A stretch of 64,000 bases of DNA from Euwallacea fornicatus (lineage: Eukaryota > Arthropoda > Insecta > Coleoptera > Curculionidae). The stretch is taken from NCBI RefSeq assembly GCF_040115645.1, contig NC_089575.1, forward strand, positions 2,170,001 to 2,234,000. The letters run 5' to 3'. Positions 63,753 to 64,000 of the stretch are shown here, in pieces. A program made the translations under genes and the position numbers. A model generated the notes under the pieces. It was not told where the DNA came from and searched no databases. It saw nothing but the letters and a program-made list of their open reading frames with translations. The first letter of the stretch is position 1. Each line of letters starts with the position of its first letter.

Positions 63753-63990
63753 AGCTTGTAACTACACGTCCATCGGGTTCATACTTGAAAACAACGTTGC
63801 CACAGCTCGTAACTTGATGCTAATCCCTCGCAATCCTGAACTCCCTTTCGAAAACTCTGCTTTTCGACTATTGTCATGAAACTCTCAGTGGCGACATCTA
63901 AGGGCCATAGTCGAGGCCTTTGAGAGCCAATTGACTTTTGACTGCAACTTGTAACTGCACTTCTATCTGGTTCACGTTTTGAAAATAACT
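63753..63990 (+). repeat. Direct repeat with about 194-bp spacing near right edge
   Basis: CTTGTAACTACACGTCCATC near 63754 and CTTGTAACTGCACTTCTATC near 63948 continue in parallel for about 40 bp (GGTTCA...TTGAAAA.AAC). This may be the start of a longer tandem array cut by the window end. Confidence 0.6.
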
Positions 63991-64000
63991 TTTTCTCAGC

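Larger units (their letters stand above)
49544..64000. other. 14.4-kb gene desert
   Basis: I support no gene here. Open frames on both strands lack recognisable domains, and several of the longest (63165-63731, 57473-57772) open with GTG or TTG rather than ATG. Base composition is somewhat richer in G+C and CpG than the left part of the window. It may be upstream regulatory DNA or a large intron of a gene beyond the right edge. Simple repeats and candidate mobile-element pieces inside it are listed separately. Confidence 0.5.

Overview
This window is nuclear DNA from an insect, most likely a beetle (inference). The evidence is: multi-exon genes with GT-AG introns, many only 43-60 bp long; insect-specific or insect-typical proteins (Dlish, a sarcolamban micropeptide, an insect-type transferrin); AT-rich intergenic DNA; and decayed transposon scraps. 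Gene models were assembled by joining open frames across splice sites with matching phase. The left edge falls inside a gene.

Layout, left to right: (1) the 3' end of a laminin alpha chain (+, to 6622); (2) an 80-bp tandem repeat (about 7261-7680) and a 1-kb A/T array (about 8078-9080); (3) Opa1, the mitochondrial dynamin-like GTPase (+, 9734-14338); (4) a Gcna-type SprT protease (-, 15030-17790), head-to-head with Dlish, three SH3 domains (+, 18423-19963); (5) a diverged repeat, then a 34-residue sarcolamban-like micropeptide (+, 22900-23004); (6) Nufip (-, 23680-about 26498) with a transposase relic in an intron; (7) a Gly/Arg/Pro/Met-rich protein (-, 28996-29805), head-to-head with cytoplasmic alanyl-tRNA synthetase (+, 30680-34522); (8) Mtg2, an Obg-family GTPase (-, 34738-36751), and mRpL15 (-, 37125-38110); (9) an unrecognised 104-residue coiled-coil protein (+, 38549-38863); (10) TMEM268 (-, 39742-42904) with two homologous terminal exons; (11) a two-lobed, probably GPI-anchored transferrin (-, 43881-48278) with a second possible signal-peptide exon at 49471-49543; (12) about 14.4 kb with no gene I can support, somewhat richer in G+C and CpG, holding scattered repeats and one candidate MITE.

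Several neighbours share a theme. Opa1, Mtg2 and mRpL15 all act in mitochondria, and Mtg2 (large mitoribosomal subunit assembly) lies directly downstream of mRpL15 (a component of that subunit). Three gene pairs are divergent with 0.4-0.9 kb between start codons and may share promoters.

The observations I rate highest are the sarcolamban-like small ORF, the paired signal-peptide exons of the transferrin together with its apparent loss of iron ligands in both lobes, and the duplicated last exon of TMEM268.
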